DNA from: an uncultured Rhizobiaceae bacterium
GTDB taxonomy: Bacteria > Pseudomonadota > Alphaproteobacteria > Rhizobiales > Rhizobiaceae
Assembly: GCA_947259295.1 (NCBI GenBank)
Contig: CAMYMG010000031.1
Location: forward strand, 1 to 64,000
Direction: 5' to 3'
DNA length: 64,000 nucleotides
A program made the translations under genes and the position numbers. The notes under the pieces were generated by a model. The model was not told the DNA's origin. It saw only the letters and a list, made by a program, of their open reading frames with translations, and made no database searches. How positions within the stretch are numbered: the stretch's first letter is position 1; each line of letters opens with the position of its first letter. This document shows positions 9,945 to 18,021 of this stretch, in pieces.

Positions 9945-10544
9945 TCAGGCGGCCTTTTCCTGCTCGGGTTCGGGATCGCCCTGCTCGGCTTCCTCATTGT
10001 CGGCCTTGGCGCCGCGCTTCGGCCCCTTGGCAAGATTGACCTCGATCAGCCTGACTGCCTCGGTTTCCGACATGCGGTTCACAGCGGCGATCTCGCGCGC
10101 CATCCGGTCGAGCGCCGCTTCATAAAGCTGGCGCTCGGAGTAGGACTGCTCGGGCTGGTTGTCGGCGCGGAAAAGATCGCGAACGACTTCCGCGATCGAG
10201 ATCAGATCGCCGGAGTTGATCTTGGCATCGTATTCCTGGGCACGGCGCGACCACATGGTGCGCTTGACGCGGGCACGGCCCTGAACGACCTTCAGGGCGC
10301 GCTCGACATAGTCCTCTTCCGACAGCTTGCGCATGCCGATCGACGTCGCCTTGGCGACCGGGACCTTCAGACGCATCTTGTCCTTCTGGAAATCGATGAC
10401 GAAAAGCTCCAGCTTGTGGCCTGCAACTTCCTGCTCCTCGATGACGACGATCTGTCCGACGCCATGCGCCGGATAGACGATATACTCGCCGGTCTTGAAA
10501 CCGTGACGCGTTGCCGACTTCTTCTGCTGGGGGGTGGTTGCCAT
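9945..10544 (-). CDS. carD: CarD/CdnL-family RNA polymerase-binding regulator
   Basis: The 199-residue protein has the CarD N-terminal RNA polymerase-interacting Tudor-like domain at about residues 14-75 (FKTGEYIVYPAHGVGQIVVIEEQEVAGH, then DKMRLKVPVAKA). A helical domain with a conserved Trp (RVKRTMWSRRAQEYDAKINSGD) would contact the promoter fork. In alphaproteobacteria CdnL stabilises open complexes at growth-related promoters. The C-terminal ~25 residues are acidic and low complexity. ATG 10544 follows AAGGAG at correct spacing; the longer frame lacks similarity. It has its own terminator and a 364-bp upstream gap, so it probably has its own promoter although it follows fdxA in the same direction. 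Confidence 0.92.
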   Translation of the reverse strand: MATTPQQKKSATRHGFKTGEYIVYPAHGVGQIVVIEEQEVAGHKLELFVIDFQKDKMRLKVPVAKATSIGMRKLSEEDYVERALKVVQGRARVKRTMWSRRAQEYDAKINSGDLISIAEVVRDLFRADNQPEQSYSERQLYEAALDRMAREIAAVNRMSETEAVRLIEVNLAKGPKRGAKADNEEAEQGDPEPEQEKAA

Positions 10545-10908
10545 ACGCGCTGAACTCCTTTGTATGTTGCCGGCCAAGCCGACCGGCAAACCTGGTGCTG
10601 GGCCCGACTGGCCCGAAATCATGCGCCGTGCAAACAAATGCAATCCGCCGGAACACCCCGAGCCTGCCCAGGCAAAAATGCGCCTGCTTGGCCCAGATCA
10701 TCCTGGTCCGAATTTTGGATTGCACCTTTCAATGAATAGGGCTTTCGCGCCTTTGATCGACGTTGTGCCACCGGCATGTGTCATATAGGTAGCACAAAAA
10801 CGCGCCAGAATCAACAATTTGCTGCATATGCAGGCGCGCACAGGTGCAGCCCGCGCCGGAAGGCGGGCAGAGCAGGAATGTCGTGAGGCTGCTTACCTTA
10901 GGAGAGGG
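10545..10908. other. Intergenic region between fdxA and carD
   Basis: 364 bp without a credible gene. It should hold the carD promoter on the minus strand. A perfect palindrome CTGCATATGCAG lies at 10822-10833. Its CTGC-N4-GCAG form fits a PhaR-type site, but it lies about 280 bp from carD, so I give it little weight. Short open frames here have no coding character. Confidence 0.5.
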
Positions 10909-11247
10909 TCAGTCGCCTTCACCCGGCTCGGGCGAGAAGAACTTCTCGAACTTTTCGGGCACGCCGTCGAACGACTTCGCGTCCTCCGGTGGTTCCTTCT
11001 TGGCGGTGATGTTGGGCCATTTGGAGGCGTATTCCGTATTCACCTCAAGCCACTTCTCCAGGCCGCCTTCCGTGTCCGGCTTGATCGCGTCGGCCGGGCA
11101 TTCAGGCTCGCAGACGCCGCAGTCGATGCATTCGTCGGGATGGATGACGAGCATGTTCTCGCCTTCGTAAAAGCAGTCGACCGGACAGACCTCGATACAG
11201 TCCATGTACTTGCATTTAATGCAGTTGTCGGTCACGACATAGGTCAT
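10909..11247 (-). CDS. fdxA: Seven-iron ferredoxin FdxA
   Basis: A 112-residue ferredoxin of the Azotobacter FdI type with one [3Fe-4S] and one [4Fe-4S] cluster. The N-terminus [17 protein letters not shown] is typical, followed by [16 protein letters not shown]. The second cluster motif is [18 protein letters not shown]-terminal extension of ~50 residues ([17 protein letters not shown]) is also a family feature. It is a soluble low-potential electron carrier with no assigned partner; the Rieske oxygenase at 49.8 kb is a remote candidate only. It lies downstream of the helicase and S4 genes on the same strand, in an order I recall as common in rhizobia. Confidence 0.93.
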   Translation of the reverse strand: MTYVVTDNCIKCKYMDCIEVCPVDCFYEGENMLVIHPDECIDCGVCEPECPADAIKPDTEGGLEKWLEVNTEYASKWPNITAKKEPPEDAKSFDGVPEKFEKFFSPEPGEGD

Positions 11248-11360
11248 CGCTGGGCTCCGGGACTTCCCGCCATTTTGCGTCTTGCGGGTGAGGTAGCCCG
11301 TTTGCCATAGCGTTGCAAGGTCGCCAATTGCGCCCGAGGCGGCCGCACCGAAATCCTATT

Positions 11361-11744
11361 TCACTCGCCCTCGCGCAGCCTGTCGGTGTCGCGGCGCTGC
11401 TTCTTGGTCGGCCTGCCGCTGCCGGCGTCGCGCGGCGCCGCGACCGCGGACGGCGCGGCGTCAGCCTTGCGTTCAGGAGGTGGTGTCAAATCCTCATAGA
11501 GAAGTCGCGCTTCGTCCGCCGGCCCGCGACGTGTGCCGGGCGCCAGCACCTTGTAGATGATGATGCGACGTTCGAGCGTGATGGTCAGGACATCGCCCGG
11601 CTTGACCAGATCGGCCGCCTGCGTCGCCTTGTCGCGATTGATGCGTATTCTGCCGCCGACAGCAAGCCTGGCACCGAGCGAGCGCGACTTGGCGACACGC
11701 GCGAAGAACAGCCATTTGTCGATGCGCTGGCGGCCCTCCGCCAT
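11361..11744 (-). CDS. S4-domain RNA-binding protein (Hsp15/HslR-like)
   Basis: A 127-residue protein with an N-terminal S4 RNA-binding fold: QRIDKWLFFARVAKSRSLGARLAVGGRIRINRD, followed by VKPGDVLTI. The C-terminal third is basic and low complexity (RPTKKQRRDTDRL). Hsp15-type proteins bind stalled 50S subunits that carry nascent chains. The gene starts 3 bp after the helicase stop, so the two are almost certainly co-transcribed and possibly translationally coupled, which suggests a joint role in RNA handling (inference). Confidence 0.9.
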   Translation of the reverse strand: MAEGRQRIDKWLFFARVAKSRSLGARLAVGGRIRINRDKATQAADLVKPGDVLTITLERRIIIYKVLAPGTRRGPADEARLLYEDLTPPPERKADAAPSAVAAPRDAGSGRPTKKQRRDTDRLREGE

Positions 11745-11747
11745 AGG

Positions 11748-14700
11748 CTACTTCTTCAGTTGGTCGCGCAGGGCCGCAAGCTTGGCGAAGGGCGACAGGG
11801 GATCGAGCTGCGCCGGCCGTTCCTCCCGCGCTCGCGGCTGGAATGCCGGGTTATTGGCGCGATCGCCCTTGCCGTCCTGCCGCTGCGGCCGGCCGCCCTC
11901 GCCCGGCGCCTTCGGCGGACCCTTGTAGCGATCCCGGTCGAATTTGGGCTTGCCGCCCGGCCTGCCGCGGTGTTCCGGCCGTGGCCTGCCGGAAGATGGT
12001 TCGCCTGCTCCGGCGTCGCCAGCCGGGGCTTGGCCCGACCGCTGTGCGTTGCGCTGATTGGGACGATGGTGGCGCGGGCGGTGGTCGGAGCGGCCGAGGC
12101 GCCACAGGAGGATCGGCTTGGGTTCTTCGGCCGGTTCTGCCGCGGGCGTTGCGGCAGCACCGTCTTCGGCGGCCTTTGCATCGCCGGGGATCGGCTCTGC
12201 AGCCGGCACGTCGCCTGCCGGAGCGCTCGTCTCCTCAACAGGGGTGGCAGTATCTGCCGCGACTTCTTCCCGTGCCTCGGCATCCGATGCGGTGACCGCT
12301 TCGGTGGCGCCGATGGACGCCGCCGCCTCGGCCGGATCGCCGATCTCTGGGCTCCCTGTCGGCGCCCATACGGGGGCCTCCACGGGGGCGGCCTCGGCCG
12401 GAGCTGTCGATTGCTCAATCGGTGCTGCGGACGGCGCCGCAGCATCAGTCCCTGCTGCGTCGGTGCTGGCGGCCGACTCGGTCGACGGCTCGGCTTCACG
12501 GGCGGCCTGTTCGGCGGCCGCCACACGCTCCGCCTTTTCAAGCTCGGCCTTTGCTGCTGCAGCCTGCGCTGCTTCCCGTGCCGCCTGGTCGAGCGCTTCC
12601 AGCCGTTGCTTGACCTCTTCGGCGGGCTTTGCTTCGGACCGGTAGCCGAGGCCCTTCAGGATTTCCTCGATGTCGTCGGCATTTGCGCCAAGGATCGACA
12701 TCATGGCCGGGGTGACGATGAAGGTCGAACCGTCATAGGCGCCATCGGGGCGTGCGCCCTGGCCGGCCTTCCAGGACAGCGCAGGCCGGATGAGGTCGGC
12801 AAGGCGCTCGAGAATATCAATGCGCACGGCACGGCGACCGAGCGCGCGGAACCCGGCCAGCTTGTAGAAGATCGGATCGAAGGCGGGATCGATGACCAGG
12901 GACGTCCGCCCGGTGGCGAGCGCATGCACCACGTCGCCGAAGCCCGGCTTGTCCTTGCCGTCGTTCTTCAGGGCCCAGAGCAGGGTGATCAGCCCGGCAG
13001 GCGCCGGCTTGATCAGTGCCGGAACGAAAATGTGGTAGGCACCGAACCGGACACCGAGCCGGCGCAGCGCCGCACGGCCTGCCTGATCCAGCGACTTGAC
13101 GTCGTCGGCGATGTCGCGGCGGTTCATCACGCCGAAATTCTCGGCGAGCTGGAAGGCGATGCCCTTGCCGATGCCGGTCAGCTGGTCGGCATTCTTCAGG
13201 TCGAGCAGGGGCTTCAAGAGAAGCTCGATCTGGAAGTTGGCGAAGCGTTCGATGCGTGCGGCCACCTTGTCGCGGGCAGGCCCGGTCAGCTGCTCGTCGG
13301 CAAGCAGCACCACGCGCGGCTTCAGCGCGTCCTCGCCCTCGACAAGCGCGGCAACCGGCGCGCCGATCCAGCGCAGCGTTCCGTCGGAGCCAAGCGCAAT
13401 ATCGCCATTGGCCGAAGCTGCGAAACGGTCTGCGCGCTTTTCGAACTCCGCAGCCAGCGCCTTCTGCGCGGCAGTCCTGATGGCCTTGCCATCCTCGCCG
13501 TTGGCGCTCTGGTCGGCCGTGAAGCGGAAACCCTGCAACTCGCCGACATGGTGGCCCTCAACGACGACCATGCCTGACGTGTCTATTTCGGCATCTAGCA
13601 TCGTGTTTTCCCTGAGGCGCCGGACAAGGACGGAAGTCCTGCGGTCTACGAAGCGTTTCGTCAACCGTTCATGCAGCGCATCGGACAGCCTATCTTCGAT
13701 TTCGCGAGTCTTTTCCTGCCAGTGTGTCGGATCGGCAAGCCATTGGGGACGGTTGGAGACGAAAGTCCAGGTCCTGATCTGGGCAATCCGCTGCGACAGC
13801 GTGTCGATGTCGCCGTCCGTGGAGTCGGCCCGGCGCACCTGCTCGGCCATGTAGTTCTCGTCGACATGCCCTTTGGTCGCCAGGTCGTCGTAGATCGAAG
13901 CAACCAGGTCTGCGTGTTGCGCAGGCGCGATCCGCCGGTAGTCGGGAAGGGCACAGACTTCCCAGAGCAACGCCAGCCGTTCACGGCCGACCGCGAGGTC
14001 GCGGATGCCCGGGTCGCGGGAGAGATGTTCGAGTGCCTGCGCGTCGACGGCCGGCAGGGCGCGCGTCAGGCCTTCCACGGGAGCCGGCCGCTCGATGGAG
14101 CGCTGCAGTGCGTCGAGGCTGGCGAAATCGAACTCGGTGGTACGCCACTGCAAAACCTTGACGGGATCGAAGTCGTGAGCCTCGATCTTCTTGACGAGCT
14201 CCTCGTCCAGCGGATCGACCTGCCCGGTCACACCGAAGGTGCCGTCGCGCAGGTGACGGCCGGCTCGGCCTGCAATCTGACCCAGTTCGGCGGCGGACAG
14301 TTTGCGGAACTGGTGGCCGTCGAACTTTCGATCCTGGGCGAAGGCGACATGATCGAGATCGAGATTGAGCCCCATGCCGATCGCGTCGGTGGCGATCAGA
14401 TAGTCGACGTCGCCCGACTGATAGAGTTCCACCTGCGCGTTGCGGGTGCGAGGGCTGAGTGCGCCGAGAACGACCGCCGCGCCGCCGCGCTGGCGGCGGA
14501 CGAGTTCAGCGATCGCATAGACCTCGTCGGCCGAAAACGCGACGATGGCGGAGCGGCTGGGCAGCCGGGTCAGCTTCTTCTGGCCGGCATAGGCGAGGTG
14601 CGACAGGCGAGGCCGCGTTACGACCGAAACACCCTTGAGCAAGCGTTCCAGTATGCCGCGCATCGTTGCTGCCCCCAGGAGCAGCGTCTCCTGACGGCCG

Positions 14701-15080
14701 CGCAGATGCAGGATGCGGTCGGTAAAGACATGGCCGCGCTCGAAATCGCCGGCGAGCTGAACTTCATCGATCGCCACGAAGGCCGCATCGGTTTCGCGCG
14801 GCATCGCCTCGACGGTGCAGACGGAATATCGAGCGCCTGCCGGCTGGATCTTCTCTTCGCCCGTGATCAGCGAAACCTTATGCGCGCCGACCCGTTCGCA
14901 GACGCGCGCATAGACTTCGCGTGCCAGCAACCTGAGCGGCAGGCCGATGACGCCACTCTCGTGGGCCACCATGCGTTCGATGGCGAGGTGCGTCTTGCCG
15001 GTGTTGGTAGGGCCGAGCACTGCCGTCACGTCGCGTCCCGAAAGGATCAGCGGTCCGGCATTCCGAGGGTGAAAGGTCAT
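11748..15080 (-). CDS. SUV3-like DExH RNA/DNA helicase with long disordered tail
   Basis: A 1110-residue helicase resembling the mitochondrial degradosome helicase SUV3. Walker A GPTNTGKTHLA is at residues 23-33, the DEVQ box is in FVAIDEVQLAGDFERGHVFTDRI near residue 100, and motif VI is QIAGRAGRH. Motif GMGLNLDLDHVAFAQDRKFDG is characteristic of SUV3. From about residue 820 the chain becomes Ala/Glu/Pro-rich and then strongly basic (RRPEHRGRPGG-like), a probable nucleic-acid-binding tail. ATG 15080 (MTFHPRNAG) is chosen; the frame is open 71 codons further upstream but without family similarity. It heads the helicase-S4 pair. A GAAC-N7-GAAC motif lies about 145 bp upstream. Confidence 0.9.
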   Translation of the reverse strand: MTFHPRNAGPLILSGRDVTAVLGPTNTGKTHLAIERMVAHESGVIGLPLRLLAREVYARVCERVGAHKVSLITGEEKIQPAGARYSVCTVEAMPRETDAAFVAIDEVQLAGDFERGHVFTDRILHLRGRQETLLLGAATMRGILERLLKGVSVVTRPRLSHLAYAGQKKLTRLPSRSAIVAFSADEVYAIAELVRRQRGGAAVVLGALSPRTRNAQVELYQSGDVDYLIATDAIGMGLNLDLDHVAFAQDRKFDGHQFRKLSAAELGQIAGRAGRHLRDGTFGVTGQVDPLDEELVKKIEAHDFDPVKVLQWRTTEFDFASLDALQRSIERPAPVEGLTRALPAVDAQALEHLSRDPGIRDLAVGRERLALLWEVCALPDYRRIAPAQHADLVASIYDDLATKGHVDENYMAEQVRRADSTDGDIDTLSQRIAQIRTWTFVSNRPQWLADPTHWQEKTREIEDRLSDALHERLTKRFVDRRTSVLVRRLRENTMLDAEIDTSGMVVVEGHHVGELQGFRFTADQSANGEDGKAIRTAAQKALAAEFEKRADRFAASANGDIALGSDGTLRWIGAPVAALVEGEDALKPRVVLLADEQLTGPARDKVAARIERFANFQIELLLKPLLDLKNADQLTGIGKGIAFQLAENFGVMNRRDIADDVKSLDQAGRAALRRLGVRFGAYHIFVPALIKPAPAGLITLLWALKNDGKDKPGFGDVVHALATGRTSLVIDPAFDPIFYKLAGFRALGRRAVRIDILERLADLIRPALSWKAGQGARPDGAYDGSTFIVTPAMMSILGANADDIEEILKGLGYRSEAKPAEEVKQRLEALDQAAREAAQAAAAKAELEKAERVAAAEQAAREAEPSTESAASTDAAGTDAAAPSAAPIEQSTAPAEAAPVEAPVWAPTGSPEIGDPAEAAASIGATEAVTASDAEAREEVAADTATPVEETSAPAGDVPAAEPIPGDAKAAEDGAAATPAAEPAEEPKPILLWRLGRSDHRPRHHRPNQRNAQRSGQAPAGDAGAGEPSSGRPRPEHRGRPGGKPKFDRDRYKGPPKAPGEGGRPQRQDGKGDRANNPAFQPRAREERPAQLDPLSPFAKLAALRDQLKK

Positions 15081-15223
15081 GGATCGAACGTGGCCTCTCT
15101 GGCGCAGCTTCGCAACAGGGCGGGAGACGATCGGCGCTGCACATCCTGAGCGACAGATCACTTCGACACATAGGGATTTGCAGGGCCGAACGAAAGCAGA
15201 AATCCGCGGTTTGTTAAGACGTG

Positions 15224-15238
15224 GAACGAGTCTGGAAC
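15224..15238. promoter_or_regulatory. Possible LexA (SOS) box upstream of helicase
   Basis: GAAC, seven bases, GAAC exactly, which is the reverse form of the alphaproteobacterial LexA site GTTC-N7-GTTC. It lies 144-158 bp upstream of the helicase start. The second GAAC belongs to the duplicated element. A single short match can occur by chance. Confidence 0.3.
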
Positions 15239-15306
15239 GAATCAGCGACGAATCAGTGACCTGTGGAGATTCATCATTTGTTCGCCGCAACATGTGGATC
15301 CATGCC
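15235..15306. repeat. Intergenic repeat, copy 1
   Basis: Begins with GAACGAATCAGCGACGAATC, which itself contains CGAATCAG twice with an 11-bp period, and after ~24 diverged bases ends in CATTTGTTC-like sequence and a TGTGG(A/T) block. GAACGAAT at the left and ATTTGTTC at 15276 form a near inverted repeat. Copy 2 lies 271 bp to the right in the same orientation. Confidence 0.6.
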
Positions 15307-15505
15307 TGACGACTCGCACCACATGCTGAATCGGCAAATTAAAAACCGGAACGAATTGGAGATCGGCTGTTAACTTTTGCCGACGCTTCGGCGCAGTCTT
15401 GGGCAGGCGACGCGCAAGATTATGAATCTGTTAGGAATATTTAAGCCGGCGCGACGAAATCCGGCCGGTTCTGGGTGCCACCGGTTAACATTCCGGTCAA
15501 AGGGC

Positions 15506-15577
15506 GAACGAATCAGCGACGAATCAGCCGCCGACGGATCTTCTCCATTTGTTCCCCACTATATCTGGTGCCGTGCG
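15506..15577. repeat. Intergenic repeat, copy 2
   Basis: The first 22 bases are identical to copy 1, and CATTTGTTC recurs at the same distance. Between these blocks identity is scattered. No transposase or recognisable mobile element is nearby. Confidence 0.6.
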
Positions 15578-15759
15578 GGGCCAGAGCGCCTATCCGGCGC
15601 GCAACGAGAGCAGCAATCCAGAGGTCGCGCCGGATCGTGTTAACCTTTGTGTCCCGTTGCGGGACCATGCCGCGCGCAGAAGGGCTCGCAGCAGTCCGAT
15701 CAGACTGGCCGGTCGGGCTAGGGATATGCGCAGGAGCAGAAGAGAGCGGCAGCGATCTG

Positions 15760-16482
15760 CTAGACGCAGTATTGCCCGCCATTGGCCGTCAGCGTCGAAC
15801 CGGTGATGAAACCGCTGTCGTCGGAGGCCAGGAAGACGACGCAGCGCGCGATCTCGTCAGGTTCGCCAAGGCGGCCGACGGGAATCTGACCGACGATCGA
15901 ATCCAGCACCTTCTCCGGAACCGCTCGCACCATCTCGGTGCCGATGTAGCCCGGGCAGATCGCATTGACCGTGATGCCGGCGCGCGCGCCTTCCTGCGCC
16001 AAAGTCTTGGTGAAGCCGATGTCGCCGGCCTTCGCGGCTGCGTAGTTGGCCTGGCCCATCTGGCCCTTCTGTCCGTTGATCGACGAGATGTTGATGACGC
16101 GGCCGAACTTGCGGTCGCGCATGCCGGGCCACAGGGGATGCGTCATGTTGAATAGGCCGTTGAGGTTGGTGCCCATCACCTCGCTCCACTGCTCGCGCGT
16201 CATGCGGTGGAACATGGCATCGCGGGTGATGCCGGCATTGTTGACCAGCACCGCAACCGGACCGAGGTCGGCCTCGACCTTGGCAATGCCCGCGGCACAG
16301 GCGTCATAGTCCGCAACCGACCATTTGTAGACCGGGATCCCGGTCTCGTCCTTGAACTTCTGCGCGGCATCGTCATTGCCGGCGTAGTTCGCTGCGACCG
16401 AATATCCTGCCGCCTTCAGGGCGATCGAAATGGCGGCGCCGATGCCGCGCGTACCGCCGGTGACGAGTGCTGTCTTGGTCAT
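15760..16482 (-). CDS. phaB: Acetoacetyl-CoA reductase
   Basis: A 240-residue short-chain dehydrogenase that reduces acetoacetyl-CoA to (R)-3-hydroxybutyryl-CoA with NADPH for PHB synthesis. The nucleotide-binding TGGTRGIGAAI lies near the N-terminus. NNAG(ITRDAMFHRM) is the PhaB-typical form, and the catalytic region has NISSINGQKGQMGQANYAAAKAG with the Ser, Tyr and Lys of the YxxxK motif. The C-terminus has the conserved TGSTLTANGGQY. It is the second gene after phaA with a 79-bp spacer containing a strong hairpin. Confidence 0.95.
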   Translation of the reverse strand: MTKTALVTGGTRGIGAAISIALKAAGYSVAANYAGNDDAAQKFKDETGIPVYKWSVADYDACAAGIAKVEADLGPVAVLVNNAGITRDAMFHRMTREQWSEVMGTNLNGLFNMTHPLWPGMRDRKFGRVINISSINGQKGQMGQANYAAAKAGDIGFTKTLAQEGARAGITVNAICPGYIGTEMVRAVPEKVLDSIVGQIPVGRLGEPDEIARCVVFLASDDSGFITGSTLTANGGQYCV

Positions 16483-16528
16483 GCGTTTCCCCTTTTGGCA
16501 GCCCTGTTTCCGGGCCTTTTGTGATTAG

Positions 16529-16552
16529 CCAGGCGGACGGCCGACCGCCTGG
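16529..16552 (-). other. Hairpin between phaA and phaB
   Basis: CCAGGCGG at 16529-16536 and CCGCCTGG at 16545-16552 form a perfect 8-bp stem with an 8-base loop. It lies between the phaA stop and the phaB start. On the minus strand it is not followed by a clear T-run, so it could be an mRNA stabiliser or weak attenuator rather than a full terminator. Confidence 0.45.
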
Positions 16553-16561
16553 AAGCAAATG

Positions 16562-17746
16562 TTACATGGCCTCCACGCACATGGCGACACCCATGCCGCC
16601 GCCGATGCACAGTGTTGCTAGGCCCTTCTTGGCGCCGCGACGGCGCATTTCATAGACCAGCGTGTTGAAAATGCGGGCACCGGATGCGCCAACCGGATGA
16701 CCGATGGCAATGGCGCCGCCGTTGACGTTGACGATGGTAGGATCCCAGCCCATGTCCTTGTTCACGGCGCAGGCCTGGGCGGCGAAGGCTTCGTTGGCCT
16801 CGACGAGATCCAGATCGCCGACCGACCATCCGGCCTTTTCGAGTGCCTTTCGCGACGCGGGGATAGGGCCCGTGCCCATGATCTGCGGATCGACGCCGGC
16901 GGTCGCCCATGAAACGATACGGACAAGCGGCGTGAGGCCACGGCGCTCGGCCTCGGCTTCCGACATCAACAGGGTCGCAGCCGCGCCATCATTGATGCCC
17001 GACGCATTGCCGGCCGTTACCGTACCTTCCTTGTCGAAAACCGGCCGCAGCTTCTGCATTGTCTCGAGCGTCGTTCCGGCGCGGATATATTCGTCCTGCT
17101 CGACGATGGTGTCGCCCTTGCGTCCCTTCACGGTGACCGGGACGATCTCGTCCTTGAACTTCCCCGCCTTCTGCGCGGCTTCCGCCTTGTTCTGCGATGC
17201 GACAGCGAACTCGTCCTGCTGGTCGCGGGTCAGCTGCCATTGGCGCGCGACGTTCTCGGCAGTGTTACCCATCGGATATCCGTAGAAGGCATCGACAAGG
17301 GCGTCCTTCATCATCGTGTCGACGAGCTTCAGGTCACCCATCTTGGTTCCGCCACGCAGATACTGCGCGTGCGGCGCCATCGACATCGATTCCTGTCCGC
17401 CGGCGACGATGATCCTGGCATCGCCCGTGGCGATCTGCTGCATGCCGATGGCAATGGCGCGCAGGCCCGAGCCGCAGAGCTGGTTGAGGCCCCAGGCGGT
17501 GGCTTCCTTCGGCACGCCGGCGTTGATCGCTGCCTGCCGGGCCGGGTTCTGTCCCTGCGCCGCAGTCAGGATCTGGCCGAGGATGACCTCGTCCACCTCG
17601 CCGGCCTCGACACCCGCCCGCTCCAGAACCTCCTTGACGACGACCGCACCGAGATCATGCGCCGGCGTGTTGGCAAAGGCGCCGTTGAAGGATCCGACCG
17701 GGGTGCGTGCTGCACTGGCGACGACAATTGAACTGGAAGCGGACAT
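16562..17746 (-). CDS. phaA: Acetyl-CoA acetyltransferase (beta-ketothiolase)
   Basis: Condenses two acetyl-CoA to acetoacetyl-CoA, the first step of PHB synthesis. The 394-residue protein is of standard thiolase length. The nucleophilic Cys is in GLNQLCGSGLRAI, and the C-terminal active-site motifs are NVNGGAIAIGHPVGASGARI with its His and CIGGGMGVAMC with the second Cys. ATG 17746 (MSASSSIVVASAARTPVG) follows TTTGGAG; the frame upstream starts only with TTG. It is divergent from phaR, and the shared 275-bp region carries TGC-type palindromes that could be PhaR sites. Confidence 0.95.
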   Translation of the reverse strand: MSASSSIVVASAARTPVGSFNGAFANTPAHDLGAVVVKEVLERAGVEAGEVDEVILGQILTAAQGQNPARQAAINAGVPKEATAWGLNQLCGSGLRAIAIGMQQIATGDARIIVAGGQESMSMAPHAQYLRGGTKMGDLKLVDTMMKDALVDAFYGYPMGNTAENVARQWQLTRDQQDEFAVASQNKAEAAQKAGKFKDEIVPVTVKGRKGDTIVEQDEYIRAGTTLETMQKLRPVFDKEGTVTAGNASGINDGAAATLLMSEAEAERRGLTPLVRIVSWATAGVDPQIMGTGPIPASRKALEKAGWSVGDLDLVEANEAFAAQACAVNKDMGWDPTIVNVNGGAIAIGHPVGASGARIFNTLVYEMRRRGAKKGLATLCIGGGMGVAMCVEAM

Positions 17747-17866
17747 GATGTTCTCCAAACCTGCTATTGCGAGCCAAAGGCTCGGTTGAGCACTTTCTGG
17801 GCGTTTCCAAACGCCGAGTCAAACCGGGACCGCCCTCGGCGATCGGCGCGATCCTCTACAGTTAGG

Positions 17867-17882
17867 ATTGCTGCGCAGCAAT
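17867..17882. promoter_or_regulatory. Candidate PhaR operator in phaA-phaR intergenic region
   Basis: A perfect 16-bp palindrome, ATTGCTGCGCAGCAAT, and a second related site CGCACTGCACA around 17913-17923, both between divergent phaA and phaR. PhaR of Paracoccus is known to bind TGC-rich CTGC-N3/4-GCAG elements and to autoregulate. The match of this exact sequence to the PhaR site is inference. Confidence 0.5.
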
Positions 17883-18021
17883 TTCATCGCGCCGCTGCAC
17901 AACGAAAATTCCGCACTGCACAAACCGCTTGGAATCATATGGCTTTTGCGCTTATCCTGACTCCCAGCGCAATCGTTACCGGGGGCTTACGCTGATACCC
18001 GGTCTTCCTGGGAGGATGCTG

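Larger units (their letters stand above)
15081..15759. other. Non-coding region with duplicated element, between helicase and phaB
   Basis: 679 bp with no credible gene and lower coding bias than its surroundings. It contains two copies of a ~70-bp imperfect repeat (listed separately), several TTAAC-type A/T-rich patches near 15213, 15370 and 15485, and a GAAC-N7-GAAC motif. It must hold the helicase promoter; phaB transcription arrives from the other side. Confidence 0.6.

Noticed and set aside
10822-10833. CTGCATATGCAG as a PhaR site for carD
   Set aside because: It fits CTGC-N4-GCAG but is about 280 bp upstream of carD and just past fdxA; chance is as likely.
11313-13577. 754-codon open frame antisense to the helicase and S4 genes
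   Set aside because: Low-complexity Arg/Gly translation and spans two real minus-strand genes.
15081-15759. Chromosomal replication origin
   Set aside because: Has repeats and A/T patches, but no convincing DnaA boxes and none of the usual neighbours (hemE, dnaA, parAB).
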